A stretch of 64,000 bases of DNA, taken from positions 26,923,564 to 26,987,563 of the forward strand of contig CM072511.1 of NCBI GenBank assembly GCA_036898135.1. The letters are read 5' to 3'. Below the pieces are notes generated by a model, which saw only the letters and a list, made by a program, of their open reading frames with translations, did not search any database and had not been told where the DNA came from. The position numbers were made by a program, and so were the translations under genes. The DNA is from Oncomelania hupensis (lineage: Eukaryota > Mollusca > Gastropoda > Littorinimorpha > Pomatiopsidae). Below, in pieces: positions 11,458 to 25,560 of the stretch; position 1 is the stretch's first letter; each line of letters starts with the position of its first letter.

Positions 11458-11722
11458 TATAATTGTTGTTAAGAGGCAAGTTCGCGAGCTATCTCAAGTA
11501 CTGTTGGAAATCTCGCCGGTGACCGAGTTTATGATCTGTTGCATCAGCTAGCCTCTCCTTTGTCCGCAGTTAATAGTTACGTAACACTAACATAATTGTT
11601 GTTAAGAGGCAAGTTCGTGAGCTAACTCAAGTACTGTTCGAAATCTCGCGAGAGTTTATGATCTGTTGCATCAGCTAGCCTCTCCTTTGTCAGCAGCAAA
11701 TAGTTACGTAACACTGACTTGG
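11458..11722. repeat. two-unit tandem duplication, ~132-bp unit
   Basis: Units at 11458-11591 and 11592-11722 both start ATAATTGTTGTTAAGAGGCA and end at TAGTTACGTAACACT. They differ by point changes and a small deletion in the middle. Confidence 0.9.
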
Positions 11723-11783
11723 GTCATGCCAGCATGATGGAGTCAGTCAAGTCAATCAAAAAAATTTTAATACAATAAATCAA

Positions 11784-14100
11784 GACGATGGACCAGGCAC
11801 AGTCCCAGCGGGGAGCATCACCACCAGATTGACTACATCATGGTCAAGGAACGCTTCAGATCAAGCGTCAACATTAGCAGGACATGCACTTTTCCATGAG
11901 CAGACATCGGAAGTGACCACGATCTCCTGATGTCTTTCCGGCTCCACTTGAAGAGAGTAAACACAGCAAAGTGCACTAGACTGAAGTTTGACCTGCACAA
12001 ACTGCAAGCCCCAAAGGTGGCAGAAATATTCAAAGCCATAATTGGAGGGAAATTTGCACCACTGCTCATTTTGTGAGCGGGTGAAGTAGATGTCAACATC
12101 ATGACCATCACCTTCAATTCAGCTGTGACAGATGCCGTCACTGAGATCCTTGGCAAGCACCGCCCAAAGAAAAAACCGTGGATCACACCTGAACTTTTGA
12201 AAATTTGTGACAAACGAAGAGAGACTAAAAAGAAAAAGAACACCTCACAGGGAGCCGATGCCTACCGAAAAATCAACAGTGACATCCGGAAAGGCATGCG
12301 CATATCAAAGGAGACCTGGATAGAAAATCAATGCCAGGAAATAGAGAACAGTCTGAAAAAGAACAACAGCAAGAAGAACTATCAGACTGTAAAGCGGCTG
12401 ACAAATGTTAAACTGCACAGGGTCTCCACGATCCAAAGCAAGTCTGCCATATGTTTACAGAAGAAAAAGAAGTTTTGGATTGATGGACAGAGTACTACTC
12501 TGACCTTTACAACCACAAACCAAACGGAGACTCATTAGTTCTAGCATGTCCCCAGAACAGAGAAGAAGAAAAAATCCTCCCGATTCTCCGAGAATAGTTG
12601 AGGCAGCAGTGCAATCGCTGAAGAAGGGGAAGTCAGCGGGCGTGGACAACATACCCGCAAAATAGCTTCAAGCAAGAGAAGCGATGGTTGACGCCCTCAC
12701 CATTATCTGTAACAAGATCTGGCAAAGTGGGGAGTGGCCCATACCATGGACCCAGTCGCTTGTCATCATTCTCCCCAAAAATGGTAATCTTCAGGAGTGT
12801 AAAAATTACCGCACCGTCAGACTCAGCAGCCATCCCATCAAGTCCTCCTGAAAATAATACTCAACAGGTTGAAATCCCAAGCTGAAAAAAATCATAGTTG
12901 AAGAACAAGCAGGATTCAGGCAGGGCCAAGTACAACTGAGCAGATTTTCAACCTCAGAATAATCTGCGAGAAATACCTACAGCACCAACAACATAACATC
13001 TATACCATGTGTTTGTAGACTTCAAGAAAGCGTTTGACCGAGTCTGACATGCAGCTTTGTGGGCAACCATGAGAGTGTACAACATCAGCCTTACAATTAT
13101 TGAAGTCATCAAAAGCCTGTGTGACAAGTTACCAGTGCAGTCCTCCACAACAGCGCCATCGGGTTCAGAACAACAATCGGCGTGCGTCAAGGATGCCTAC
13201 TCTCTCCAACACTCTTCAACTTTTTCCTGTGACGCATCATGCCAGATGCCCTTGCAGATCACGAAGGTACACTCAGCATAGGGAGTAGAGCAATCTCCAA
13301 CCTCCGTTTTGCGGATGACATTGATGGATTAGCTGGAGAGGAACAAGAACTTGAACAGCTGGTACAGAGGCTTTACACCACATCCAGAGCCTTTGGAATG
13401 GAAATAAGTGCAGAGAAGACCAATATGATGACCAACAACACCAATGCATCAACTCGGACATCAAAGTCCAAGGCCAATCCCTCAAGACGGTGCACTGTTT
13501 AAAATATTTAAGAGCCATTGTATCAGAGAATGGGTCCCGACAGGAAATCCTCTCCAGGATAGCACAAACAACTGCTGCCCTGACAAGGTTGAAGCCAATT
13601 TGGAAAGACAGGACCATCGGTCTACGTTCTAAGGTAAAGCTGCTACGATCCCTTGTCATCTCCATTTCTCTATACGCTTGCGAAAAATGGACCCTCACAG
13701 CAGACCTACAACGAAGAATACAAAACATGGAGATGAAGTGCTACAGAAGACTTCTGGGCATTTCCTATATATCCCGCACATCACCAGCGACGAAATCCGA
13801 CAGACCATCACACAAGCCATTGGATAAAATGATAACATGCTCACAGTGGTGAAGAAACAGAAACTCCGATGATATGGCTGCGTCAGCAGAGCATCCCGCC
13901 TTGCAATGACCATCCTGCAAGGCACGGTGCAAGGAGGCAGAAGAAGAGGGAGACCGAAAAAGAGGTGGGAGGACAACATTCGAGAATGGACTGGCTTGAC
14001 ACTGAGCGAAGCCAAGATGGTTAAGAACAGAGAAAGATAGAGTACGCTGATCATCTGTGGTGCCCCAACGACTTTCGAGTTACGGGATAGAATAGGATAA
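11784..14100 (+). pseudogene. decayed RTE-like LINE, 5'-truncated
   Basis: Aligns with the copy at 50088-52918 from the middle of the endonuclease to the 3' end. Fragments of RT are visible in shifting frames: VDFKKAFDRV (about 13015-13045), RFADDIDGLAGEEQELE (about 13305-13355) and the C-terminal CYRRLLGISYI block. Multiple stops and frameshifts make it non-functional. It ends with the family's terminal GGGATAG-type repeat. Confidence 0.88.
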
Positions 14101-14129
14101 GACAGTTGGCCTGCCTCACTCCCGTGCGT

Positions 14130-14328
14130 GGGGCCGGGTAGCTCAGTTGGTAAGAGCGTCTTGCTAGTAACCGAAAGGTCGCTGGTTCGAATCCCGGATT
14201 GGTCAACGTGTGATCATATTATTTTCCCCTTTACCAACAACTGGCCCGCTGGTGTCAGTATAAATCGGTCCAGTAGTCACCTATATGCGAAAGTGTCGTG
14301 TGACTATAATCTACAAACAACAACAACT
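14130..14328 (+). mobile_element. tRNA-derived SINE, copy 2 (best preserved head)
   Basis: The 5' tRNA-like part carries an A box TAGCTCAGTTGG and a perfect B box GGTTCGAATCC. The CTAGTAA loop recalls tRNA-Thr(AGT), but the source is not certain. A ~125-bp non-tRNA body follows and ends in (ACAA)n. No paired acceptor stem is evident, so this is a SINE rather than a tRNA gene. Confidence 0.92.
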
Positions 14329-14332
14329 CCCG

Positions 14333-14745
14333 TGCCATTATATTTGCTCTACCGCAAAGGTTAAGGTCATTGGAGTCATTTCATTGCTAAACACGTTTTG
14401 GTAATTTTTTTTATTTTTTAACGTCTAAATCGATTTTGTTTGAGTTTTGGAATAAGCTTACATGTACTGCAGATCGTGGGTCATCCTTCAGTAGGAAGTC
14501 AGTCGGTCAGTCAGTCAGTCAGTCAGTCAGTCAGTCAGTCAGTCAGAATTTCACTTCCTTTTTGTTCAAAAACACGTTTTGCTTTATTTGAACAAGCGAA
14601 CCGGAATTCATCATTTTTCACTTTGCGGATACTTTATCTACTGCTAAGTAATTCGCATTTTGCATTTTCTAAAAGGTCAAAGTCATTGTGTTCCGCCATA
14701 TTTTAAACACGTTTCGCTTTATATCTTAAAAAAAAAACTGTCTCG
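14333..14745 (+). repeat. interspersed repeat R3, fragment
   Basis: Shares phrases such as CTAAACACGTTTTG, CGATTTTGTTTGAGTTTTGG and GGTCAAAGTCATTGTG with segments at 23215-23690, 33690-35104 and 41515-42150. It contains a (CAGT)n run (14498-14546). No coding capacity; class unknown. Confidence 0.65.
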
Positions 14746-14759
14746 GCTAATTTTATATA

Positions 14760-14818
14760 TCTATGGTGCCCCAACGACCTTCGAGTTACGGGATAGGATA
14801 GGATAGGATAGGATAGAG
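14760..14818 (+). mobile_element. 3'-terminal scrap of the RTE-like LINE
   Basis: GGTGCCCCAACGACCTTCGA followed by (GGATA)n is the terminal segment of the LINE whose other copies end at 14100, 16018, 43750 and 52918. Confidence 0.75.
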
Positions 14819-15163
14819 AAAATACCACATGAATATGTCAGCATTCAGTATTTATCCCAGTTTCATACCGGTTTGTCACTTCTATGAGACAATGCACGGA
14901 TACATGATGCATGCAACAACATCTTGCTAGTATCTTCAATATAAACATGCCACCACTAACTTGCCAGTCTGGATACATTTGCAATGAATAGAACTCAACT
15001 TAAACTAGTTGTAAAGACTGTATCTTGTGATAAAGCCAGGAATCCTGAATCGTACTGTCAAAATTAGTAGGCCTATGATATACAGTTACAATCCGATAGG
15101 CCGTTAATCTGTAGCATCTCTCTCCCTCTCTTTTAAGAATGCTTCTTTCGTCAATGTGAACAA
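14819..15163. other. intergenic, no gene seen
   Basis: Unique-looking AT-rich sequence before the large microsatellite block. No gene or recognised repeat. Confidence 0.4.
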
Positions 15164-15167
15164 TCAT

Positions 15168-15596
<429 letters not shown>

Positions 15597-16018
15597 GCGG
15601 CCATTTTCACAGCAGATCTCCAACGAAGAATACAAAGCATGGAGATGAGGTGCTACAGAAGACTTCTGGGCATTTCCTATACCCAGCACACTACCAACGA
15701 CGAAGTCCGACAGACCATCACACAAGCCATTGGACAACACGATGACCTGCTCACAGTGGTGAAAAAACGTAAACTCCGATGGTATGGCCACGTCACCAGA
15801 TCATCAGGTCTTGCAAAGACCATCCTGCAAGGCACAGTGCAAGGAGGTAGAAGAAGAGGGAGACCGAAAAGGAGGTGGGAGGACAACATTCGAGAATGGA
15901 CTGGTTTGACACTGAGCGAAACCATCAGGGTTGCTGAGGACATGGAAAGATGGAGTACGCTGGTTAAACGATCATCTGTGGTGCCCCTACGACCTCCGAG
16001 TTATGGGATAGGATAGGA
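15597..16018 (+). pseudogene. RTE-like LINE, 3'-end fragment
   Basis: Encodes only the conserved C-terminus of the LINE protein: CYRRLLGISY, KLRWYGHVTR and GRPKRRWEDNIREWTGL, ending LVKRSS. The terminal GGGATAGGATAGG follows. It is less decayed than the 11.8-14.1 kb copy, and its 5' end lies directly at the edge of the GATA repeat. Confidence 0.88.
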
Positions 16019-16176
16019 TCTTAGTAGTATAATTGCTCTGGTGATTCAGTGTTGATTTAGGTCTCTACCCCTCTTTCCTTGGGACCAAACTGAGTAAAAT
16101 GTGAATTATGTATGTAGAAGAGATCGCACACCTCGGTTGGATTTTTGTGTGTTCGTGTGCGTGTGCGCGTGTGTGC

Positions 16177-16221
<45 letters not shown>

Positions 16222-16900
16222 GTTTTCTCATGGGGTAAAATGCGGTCAGATAAACTAGCATTTCTTGCACAAAAATGTCCGTAATGCCTTCAGTTAATTA
16301 AGACACCTGCAGGACTGGGTCGCCCAACATAATTCTGATCTCAGAAAGGTAATAAGCGCGCACCAAAGATAAAAAATAGCCTAAGGTTTGGGGCTTATCA
16401 GCAACGTCAGGTTCCGCTGTGCTGCCCCGAGACTCTCTAAGCGGATGAGGGTCGTTGGGTCACGTCTGAAGTCGGCAATAAAAACGTCGTTTGTTATTAA
16501 GGGAAAATACTGGCTAACTAGCAGGTTTGCATGCAGTACAGTGGCGAACTAGCTACAGGCTAGTCGTTCGCGGTCTACAGCAATGTGTGTATGGTGGCTA
16601 CAGCGTAGTGATAGGAACAACACAGTAAAGGCAAACTACGAGTGAGTAAAGATAGTCTTTGGTTAAAGGTAAAGGTCTCTCCGTAACCATTCGGTCGTTG
16701 GGGTTGGAAGCGTTTGAGGGGGGGGAGGGGGGGGGAAAGGACCTCCCTTTTCTCTAGGTCAGCTTATTGAGGGCGGTTACTATCTCCTCTTTCTCTCTCT
16801 CGCTGCTTTTACCTTCCCCGGTTCTAAACAGATGCAGGTACCATTCACAGTTGCGTGGACTGGGGGGTGGTCGGGTGCTTGCTTCAATCTTTTTGTGTGT
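16019..16900. other. intergenic with TG and G-rich tracts
   Basis: Holds a (TG)n tract (about 16170-16219) and a poly-G run (about 16719-16735). The first ~60 bases resemble 56940-56990 (TTGCTCTGGTG...TGATTTAGGTC), a degenerate repeat. No gene seen. Confidence 0.5.
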
Positions 16901-16904
16901 GTGT

Positions 16905-16965
16905 CGTTTGGTGGTTAAGTAGTCACCCATCCAGGTACTAACTCTTTCCGACATTACTTAGACGA
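16905..16965 (-). repeat. 5S rRNA-like fragment
   Basis: On the minus strand GTTAGTACCTGGATGGGTGAC closely resembles the internal 3' part of eukaryotic 5S rRNA (GTTAGTACTTGGATGGGAGAC), preceded by GTCGGAAA, which fits the neighbouring 5S positions. The rest is too diverged for a working 5S gene. It may be a pseudogene or the head of a 5S-derived SINE. Confidence 0.45.
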
Positions 16966-17340
16966 ACCCACTCTGACCACGACTCCCCTTCGACAGATCC
17001 TTTTAACATTCACAGTGAAAGTTGCCCCACCGAAAAAATAAGCTTGCAAGCCAAAAATAGCTCTTTCAAAAGTATAGTCTTTTTTTTTTTTTTTTTTTTT
17101 TTAATGAATACATTCTGTAGTTCGTGTCTCTATTAATAGCAACGGCTAGTCAACTTTCTTGAGCTAAAAATATAGCATCTACCGAAGCCGGTATAGGACA
17201 GAGCTCGTTAAAAAACATTGTTCGTGATGTTTTTCGCTTTAGGTTGATAAAATAGTACCTACCTTACCCCAGAAGCCAAAGATACATTCTTCAAGCCGGG
17301 TGGTTCACTCGGAAATACCCCCCGTGGGGGTGTATGTGTG

Positions 17341-17524
17341 TACTGTAGATTATAGTCACACGACACCGAAGCGTATAGGCGACTACTGGTCACATTATTC
17401 TGACACCTGCGAACCAGTTGATGGTAAGGGGAAAATAATATGGTCACACATTGGCCAATCCGGGATTCGAACCAGGTACCTTTCGGTTACTAGTAAGACG
17501 CTCTACCAACTGAGCTACCCGGCC
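17341..17524 (-). mobile_element. tRNA-derived SINE, copy 3
   Basis: Minus-strand copy with the B box in GGGATTCGAACC (+ strand) and the A box in CCAACTGAGCTACCC. It interrupts a copy of the ~710-bp retroposon: CCGTGGGGGTG is found on both sides (17319-17329 and 17531-17541), probably the target duplication. Confidence 0.9.
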
Positions 17525-18138
17525 CCTCTACCGTGGGGGTGCAGGGGGTTTCAGTATAAATAGTATCCCCAATTTCTGGAAAATTAGTGCTTTAAATTCC
17601 CACTGTCGTTGTCTTTCTCCTTTGTTCTCTCTCATTCCTGCTCTGTTCTATCAATCTACTATACTATCTTCTTCTTCGCCAGACCAGTCACCTACATTTT
17701 TTCCTGAAAACTCTTCGGGAACAAAACTCCTCATTTTGTGTGTGAGGTCTGTTGGATCAGCTTGGGAATATTGGACGCTTTCTGCCAGGTGATCATTAAT
17801 TGGGGCTTCCTGTGATGTTATTATTTGGCAATGTAGGCATTATTTTTTATATGTATGTGTTTTGTTGATATTTTATAATGATGTTTGTACTGTATTCTAT
17901 TTTGTTTTTAGTAAACGGGAGTTCGATAAATTAGGGTATAGCCTCAGTGTCCTCTGCGTGGGATGTCTTTATTGTAAAGCGACCGGCTTGTGGAGAGCTT
18001 TCAGCGTTACCTCTAGGGTTGTTTCGGCAGATCTTTTATGCGGATTAGGGGTGAGTCCTCTTTCAGCGAAGTTGTAGTCTTGATTTTTTGGTCCTGATTT
18101 GGCTCGGAAGAGTCCGCTGGACCTAAAGCAATAACCAT
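17525..18138 (+). mobile_element. ~710-bp retroposon family, sense copy
   Basis: Begins near the CAGTATAAATAGTATCCCC segment and ends at TCCGCTGGACCTAAAGCAAT. It matches 38892-39602 with scattered changes. A little of its head lies left of the SINE that interrupts it. Confidence 0.82.
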
Positions 18139-18354
18139 GTAATGTACTGTACCTCAGAAATAGAGTCAAAGGTATGGTATCGATGTACCGTTAAAACAGG
18201 GGAAATCACTTCCTGTCAGAACTGGACAATTCACGCTTTAAGCGGTTGGTTGGAGCGACGGAAGCCCACTTTAACATTGTTTAATGCAATAACAATTCGA
18301 ATTTTAGGGTAAACCAGTTTTCTCCAAAAGTAAACAAAGCTTTTGAATTGGGGC

Positions 18355-18425
18355 CTTTTAACGCAGAAGCATTGCTAGCGTTGTGCCCTAACCACTGCAC
18401 TACTGAGCTGCGCTATCAAACCCAC
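18355..18425 (-). repeat. degenerate second-type tRNA-derived SINE head
   Basis: Minus strand GCTCAGTAGTGCAGTGGTTA recalls an A-box region, followed at the right distance by a weak B-box-like AATTCAAAAGC. It is unrelated to the main SINE family of this window and heavily decayed. Confidence 0.35.
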
Positions 18426-18732
18426 AGTACAGGTTAATTAAAAAAAAAAAAAAAGCGGCCGGCGATAATACTGCGGTTCTCTGGCCCAGTCTCCTGGCAC
18501 CGCGCGTTACGTTGCCTGATAAAGACCCTATGTGGTATATCTCTGCCTATATTCCAATCGTCATTCATTCCATTCCCAGCGATCTAACATGCTTGTGGCG
18601 TTTTCCTCCATGGTTACTAGTGAACTAAACTGTGATATTCTTACACCTACAGGAGTGAGATTTGTTTAAAACATACATTCGATCAAGGTAATTAATTTCG
18701 TTAGTAGTGTAATAAATAGTTTGTTCGAACAC

Positions 18733-18790
18733 ATGGTCCTGATTTGGCTCGGAAGAGTCCGCTGGACCTAAAGCAATAATCATGTAATGT
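18733..18790 (+). mobile_element. 3'-tail scrap of the ~710-bp retroposon
   Basis: Only the terminal segment GATTTGGCTCGGAAGAGTCC through CTAAAGCAATAATCATG is present. Confidence 0.75.
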
Positions 18791-19549
18791 TCGAACACAT
18801 TTTTTTTAAAGTACACGATGAGAATAACCTGATCCCTGTATACAGGATTTCGGAATTTATTATGGCAAATGTTAACTATAAAATGGTAAAATTTCAGTCT
18901 GGTCAACAAACCGGCAGCTCTTGGGCGGACAATATAATTTTTGTTTGACGTACCATAAAAACTCATTTGTAATTGTGTGCCGTCCCAGAGCCGAGCAATG
19001 TAAAATATCATCAGTTATGTCCTGCAGGCAGGTCGTGGCCGTATCCAGAGTGGTAGCGTGGCTACAATGTTGCTGTTTGAATCGATGATGCTAGCACACA
19101 TTCATTTAGAGATACAAAAAGTACTTTGACGACGGGTGTATTGCAGTGCAGAGTTCTTGATGATGGAAATAGCTGGATGGCTTAATTGTCATCAAAGTAG
19201 CCGTGCTGTGTGTGGGTGATCGGAGCAGAAAGCGGGTCAGCATCACTTGGCTAAATGCAGCAGCATCCCAAGGCCACGTTGCCGTGACAACAGTGATACA
19301 GGTAAAACGGTCTCCTCTAAACAAACAGATCCCTTTTGTGATGTGATTCAACATTGCAGCTTCCTTTGTAGACTTTTACGTTTAACCTAGGACAAGCGTG
19401 CAAAATAGCATTTAAATATAAATAGCTTCCAAACTCTGTCTCTATCATGTCCCCTATACGCTACTGTGTCCGGGGACGGTAATCTACCCACTGAACTGAA
19501 CTGAACTGTCTCTGTCACTCTCTCAAAATGGCTTTTGATGTAATTCGCT

Positions 19550-19645
<96 letters not shown>

Positions 19646-20742
19646 ATTTATCTTCTTACTATGTAATTTTTGTAAATATTCTACATTCTCCGCCGATTTG
19701 TTATGAAGTCTATCATGTAAAACTGAACTAAACATGTTTCATATTTCTCCAAAAACATTTTTCTTTAATCAAACCTCCTTGTTGTTCAAAATATACTCAG
19801 GCTAGAGCAAAAATAAGAAAGGCAAAGAGATTTTTTTTTAAATTTACACACAATACCACAACAACTCACACCAGTTACACTATCAGAGTATCAAAGATGC
19901 TTGTTAATTATTTGTATATTTATTTGTTTATTTATTTATTTATTTATTTTTGGACACTGAGTTTACATGGGAAATTCGTTGTCGTCACGTTAAAAGACAC
20001 GGGCAACCGGTGCTACGCTATTTTAAATTCAATCTTTTGATACTTTTAATAAGCAATTAATCCAATTAATTTATCGATTTATGATTTGACAGAAGGTCTA
20101 ACAAGTGGGGCAACACTCGCTGTGCATTTAAAAAAATGTAACGCTGAAACACTTGATCTTAGGCCCTTTAATCCGTTTTTATATTTAGCTCCGGTCTTCT
20201 ACAAGAAGCTATAGAATAGCAATTTCTATTGAGGTTTTATTCATTTTTCTCAATGTTCGTCCATTGTTTTCTTTATTTTTCTTTATCCGATCAGTCAGTA
20301 AGCCTTTCTACGCATGAGTCATATCCACCAGTCCCTCAACAACGTTAATACATTAAAACAAAAAGATGGACGGTTTCGCTACGGGAATGTGTATTTTTGA
20401 AGTCTGTCGAACAACTCATTGATATTTGCTTTGTTTGACTCTGATTGATTTTGTCGTGTGCAGCGATTTCCGAGGTCCGTGCTCTCCTCTGTCAACAGCG
20501 CAGGCTACAGCATTCACCCTAGAAACTTTGAACAATCTCTTTTGTTTAGCTGAAAATAACACAGAACAAACGGAAGGCATTGTCAAAGTGATTGCATTTG
20601 ATCCTCCGAGCTATTCCGTACGCGTAACAAGTTTTTAGTAAGATAAGATACTCAGGTAGTCCTTGATTTTCACCAGCATGTGAAAACAGTAAGGACCTTT
20701 CGGAAGCGAGTAATTTTTGTTGCAGTAGAACGAGTTCAGACC

Positions 20743-20744
<2 letters not shown>
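18791..20744. other. intergenic with a (CT)n tract
   Basis: Long CT microsatellite at about 19552-19640 and TTTA repeats near 19917-19948. No splice-consistent coding segment or known transposon was recognised. Confidence 0.5.

Positions 20745-20820
<76 letters not shown>
20745..20820. repeat. (GA)n microsatellite
   Basis: About 76 bases of uninterrupted GA dinucleotide. Confidence 0.97.
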
Positions 20821-20823
<3 letters not shown>

Positions 20824-20919
20824 ATATTCAACCCCTCCCCCACCCCCTCGAGCCCCCAACCCCACCCCCTTCGTTCTTTCACCGAGGTACAACAACTAAA
20901 CAAACGGTTCCCGTACGAT

Positions 20920-21240
20920 CTTCAGCTCTGAAAACCTTACACTGCTTGCCTGTAAGCGCTCGTATCGATTACAAAGTTGCTTCTCTTTGCTTTCACTGTC
21001 TGCACACTGATTCCTGTCCTTCCTATCTTTCACAACTTCTCTACCTCTACCAACATGCTCCACCCCTCCGTTCACAAGATGCGGCTCTCCTCTCAGTTCC
21101 AGCTAGTTTATTCGCTTGAGTCTTTTGGCAGGAGATCTTTCTCTGTGTTTGCTTCAACTCTTTAGAACTCTCTGCACTCCCGTGTTCAGAAAGAACCTCA
21201 AAACCTGCTTCTTTACCAAATACTTTTAAATCCACAACAA
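20920..21240 (+). pseudogene. CR1/L2-like LINE, C-terminal remnant
   Basis: Translating in broken frames gives LKTLHCLPVSARIDYK (about 20930-20975) followed by CFHCLH and NSLHSRVQKE, the conserved end of CR1/L2-type reverse transcriptase proteins. Stops and frameshifts interrupt it. A (GT)n tract (about 21276-21342) follows. Confidence 0.75.
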
Positions 21241-21273
21241 TCAGTGTGTGCATGAGTGATTGAATAATGGTTT

Positions 21274-21345
<72 letters not shown>

Positions 21346-21454
21346 CATCAGTGTCTTTTGTGTAATGTTCTTGGTTTAAATGCTTTACTGCCTGTGCACG
21401 TCTTTTTCTTGTTTATTGAGGTTGGAACTGTATAGTTTTTAACATTTGTTTTTT

Positions 21455-21910
21455 ATCGTTCCTAATCTGTTCTATCAATCTACTATCTTCTTCGCTAAAC
21501 CATTCACCTATCTTTTTTTTCTTGAAAACTCTCCCCACGCTCCTTATTTGTTTATGGGGTCTGTTGGATCAGCTTGTGGTTATTGGACGCTTATTGCCAA
21601 ATGGTCACTACGGCTTTATATGGTATTATTATTTAGAAATGTATGCATTTTATATGTATATGTTTTGTTACTATTTTATAATGATGTTTCTATTCTATTT
21701 TGTTTTTGTAAACGGGGGTTCGAAAAATTAGAGTACAGCCTCAGCGTCCCGTGCATGGGTTGCCTTTATTGTAAAATGACCCGATGGTGGAGTGTCTTCA
21801 GTGTTACCATTAGGGTTGTTTCAGCAGATCTTTTAGACAGATCTGGTGTGAGTCCTCTTTCAATCAAGTTGTGGTCCTGATTCCCCTCTTTGCAGTCCGC
21901 TAGACCCTAC
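21455..21910 (+). mobile_element. ~710-bp retroposon family, diverged copy
   Basis: Shares TCTGTTGGATCAGCTTG, TTATTGTAAA and GGTTGTTTCAGCAGATCTTTTA with the other copies, but is more diverged and lacks the 5' head. Confidence 0.7.
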
Positions 21911-22500
21911 AAACAATGATTAAGCCTAAGTATGGCTTTTAAATTGTTTTAGGTACCCGCTACTCTGGTTTATAAAAGAAATTTGTATGCATGGCTTTTG
22001 AACGTTATTTTTATTACTGTCATATTCCTTCTTTTCCCCGTGTCACTTAGTGGTACTATTTACTTTGAGCTATTTTTATCATTGCTTCATTATTTATTCT
22101 TAATGCTGATGTCCTCCTTTGTGTTGGTGTGTGTGTATGGGTGTGTGCATGTGTGTGTGTGTGTACGCGTGCGTGCGTATGTGTATGTATGAGTGTCTCA
22201 CTTTAAACATGCCTTTTTATACTAGATTTGATGTTTGTTATTATTTTGTATGATGTTTAACGTGTTTTATCTTATAATGTTGTACCGTATTGTTTCCATA
22301 TCTGTTCTTGTTAGACGCGATGTTTTGTATTTTTTCTTGCGATGTTTAACTGTTTTATCTCATCATGTTTTACCACACTGTTTAAATATTTATCCTTGGG
22401 AGCGGATGTGTGTATGTATGCGTGCGAGCGCTTTGAGCAAGCTTTAAGTTTTGAATTTGCGCTATAAAAAATAAATTATTATAAATTATTATTATTATTA
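21911..22500. other. probable LINE 3' UTR debris
   Basis: AT-rich DNA with TG/CG-rich runs. It ends in TTTGCGCTATAAAAAATAAATTATT, a GCGCTATAAAT-type end followed by (ATT)n, typical of CR1/L2-type LINE tails. No gene. Confidence 0.45.
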
Positions 22501-23214
22501 TCCTGTAATCTTGGACTACAGAAGTTCTCTTCCTGTCTGATGTGCCCCTTCTATTTCCGGCAGATCTAAACTTTTAGATGATCAGCCTAAATAATGAATG
22601 AATTAAAGAATTAATAATTTATAAAACGTATAAAAATCTCCTAGCCGACGGGCATAATACATGACACACACACACTCACACACACACACACGCACCTACA
22701 CGAACACGCACATGCGCGAACACACACACAAACACACACACACACACACAAACAAACACACAATGACTAATCAAAACGCGTTTACCGATATAAGCCTCCA
22801 AAATGGCGACATTTGCGATGGTAAAGGTTTCCTCGCCATTTAATAGATGAAACTCAGATTATAAGTCCTATAATAAACACAAGATCTGCTGGAAATTAAA
22901 GAGACAAACCCAACAGGCAGGGAACTTTGGTAATCGAAGATGATAGGATTGTACGGGACTCGGTACTCTTACGTCTTTAGGCTACATCCGTGATAGATTA
23001 ATGCCCCTGCTTTTCTTGCTTGATTAATCCTCCACCCCATCCCTACCCCCTATCTTTCTTTCCTATCTTCTTGGTATCTTCCTTTAGTTTATTATCCACC
23101 CTACCTGTTTTCATTTCCTTCTTTCTTCAAAAATTTTTTTTTCTTCAGATATTATCATTTAAATGGTCGGGAATCAGAGCAATTAGTCGGTTTGTCGGTC
23201 CGTGGCACGCCATT
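22501..23214. other. intergenic with CA tract
   Basis: Imperfect (CA)n at about 22662-22762. No gene recognised. Confidence 0.45.
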
Positions 23215-23681
23215 TCTCAAGAATCAGTTAACGGATTTAAAAAAAAGAATCAAACTTCATAGGAACATTACCTAGTTAGTGGCCAACCTACCCTGCCATC
23301 AGATTTTCTCTACTGCAAAGATCGGGGTCGCTAGAATTGCTAAAAACAAACAAACAACAACAACAACAACAACAACAAACAACAACAACGAAACACCTTA
23401 CATTTTGCTCTATATAGTACCTCAAAAACGGAGGAACCGATTTTGTTTATTTATTTGTGCGTGGATATAGCATACAATTTAGTACTTGAACACATGGCCA
23501 GTCATTCAGTAGCATCCGGGTGTAGGTCTGTCCGTCGCTCCGAATTGTACGTTTATGTTCAAAACGCCCTCAAGAATGAATGGACCGATATTGATTATCA
23601 ATACTATAAAGATACTTCACCTGTTGCTAAGCAATATATGGCATTCGTATTTTTTCGTAACATTGGTTGAACCCATTTTAA

Positions 23682-23690
<9 letters not shown>
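23215..23690 (+). repeat. interspersed repeat R3, copy 2
   Basis: Phrases CATAGGAACATTACCTAGTT, TAGTGGCCAACCT and a TGCAAAGATCGGGGTCGCTAG block match the copy at 41515-42150. A (CAA)n tract (about 23352-23392) interrupts it and a (TG)n tract (about 23684-23780) follows. Confidence 0.65.
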
Positions 23691-23717
<27 letters not shown>

Positions 23718-23799
23718 TGTGTGTGTGTGTGTGTAGGTGTGCGTGTGTGTGTGTGTGTGGGTGTGCGTGTGCGTGTATGTGCTGGAAACACATTTTGAA

Positions 23800-25135
<1,336 letters not shown>

Positions 25136-25560
25136 TTTATTTTTATTTTTTTAAATTTTTTTTAAAGATCAGCAAACATCACCAGTTTTGTCGTTAGAAG
25201 CGATGTATGTGGTGTCCGCGGTGACATCGCATACAGAGTTTTGTTAAGTGCTTGAAAGAAGGATCACGTCAGCGCAGAACATATTATAAATTCAAACAGC
25301 TACGCAAAAAAGTGTCATATAGTCCAAGCCCAGAATGCAGCAAAATGTTTAATTTTGCTTTTTTGGGTATCCAAAATAATTTTTACTGCATCGGAAAGAT
25401 AATAATGTACTCTATCACATATCCAAAATGTAAAAAAAAAAAATATCGCAAAACAAAGTTATTGAGCATTTATTATCTAGCCGTGTACTATGGCATTCCG
25501 TTCAGTTATTGCTTGCTTTGTAAGGCCAAAAACTAGTATGGCAGATTTCTGAAAAAACAG

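Noticed and set aside
14130..14205. Functional tRNA gene
   Set aside because: A and B boxes are good, but the acceptor stem does not pair well, and a common non-tRNA body with repeat tail follows in all copies, which marks a SINE.
19523..19735. Arg/Glu repeat frames here and at 20680-20931 and 41196-41450
   Set aside because: Translations of CT/GA dinucleotide tracts.
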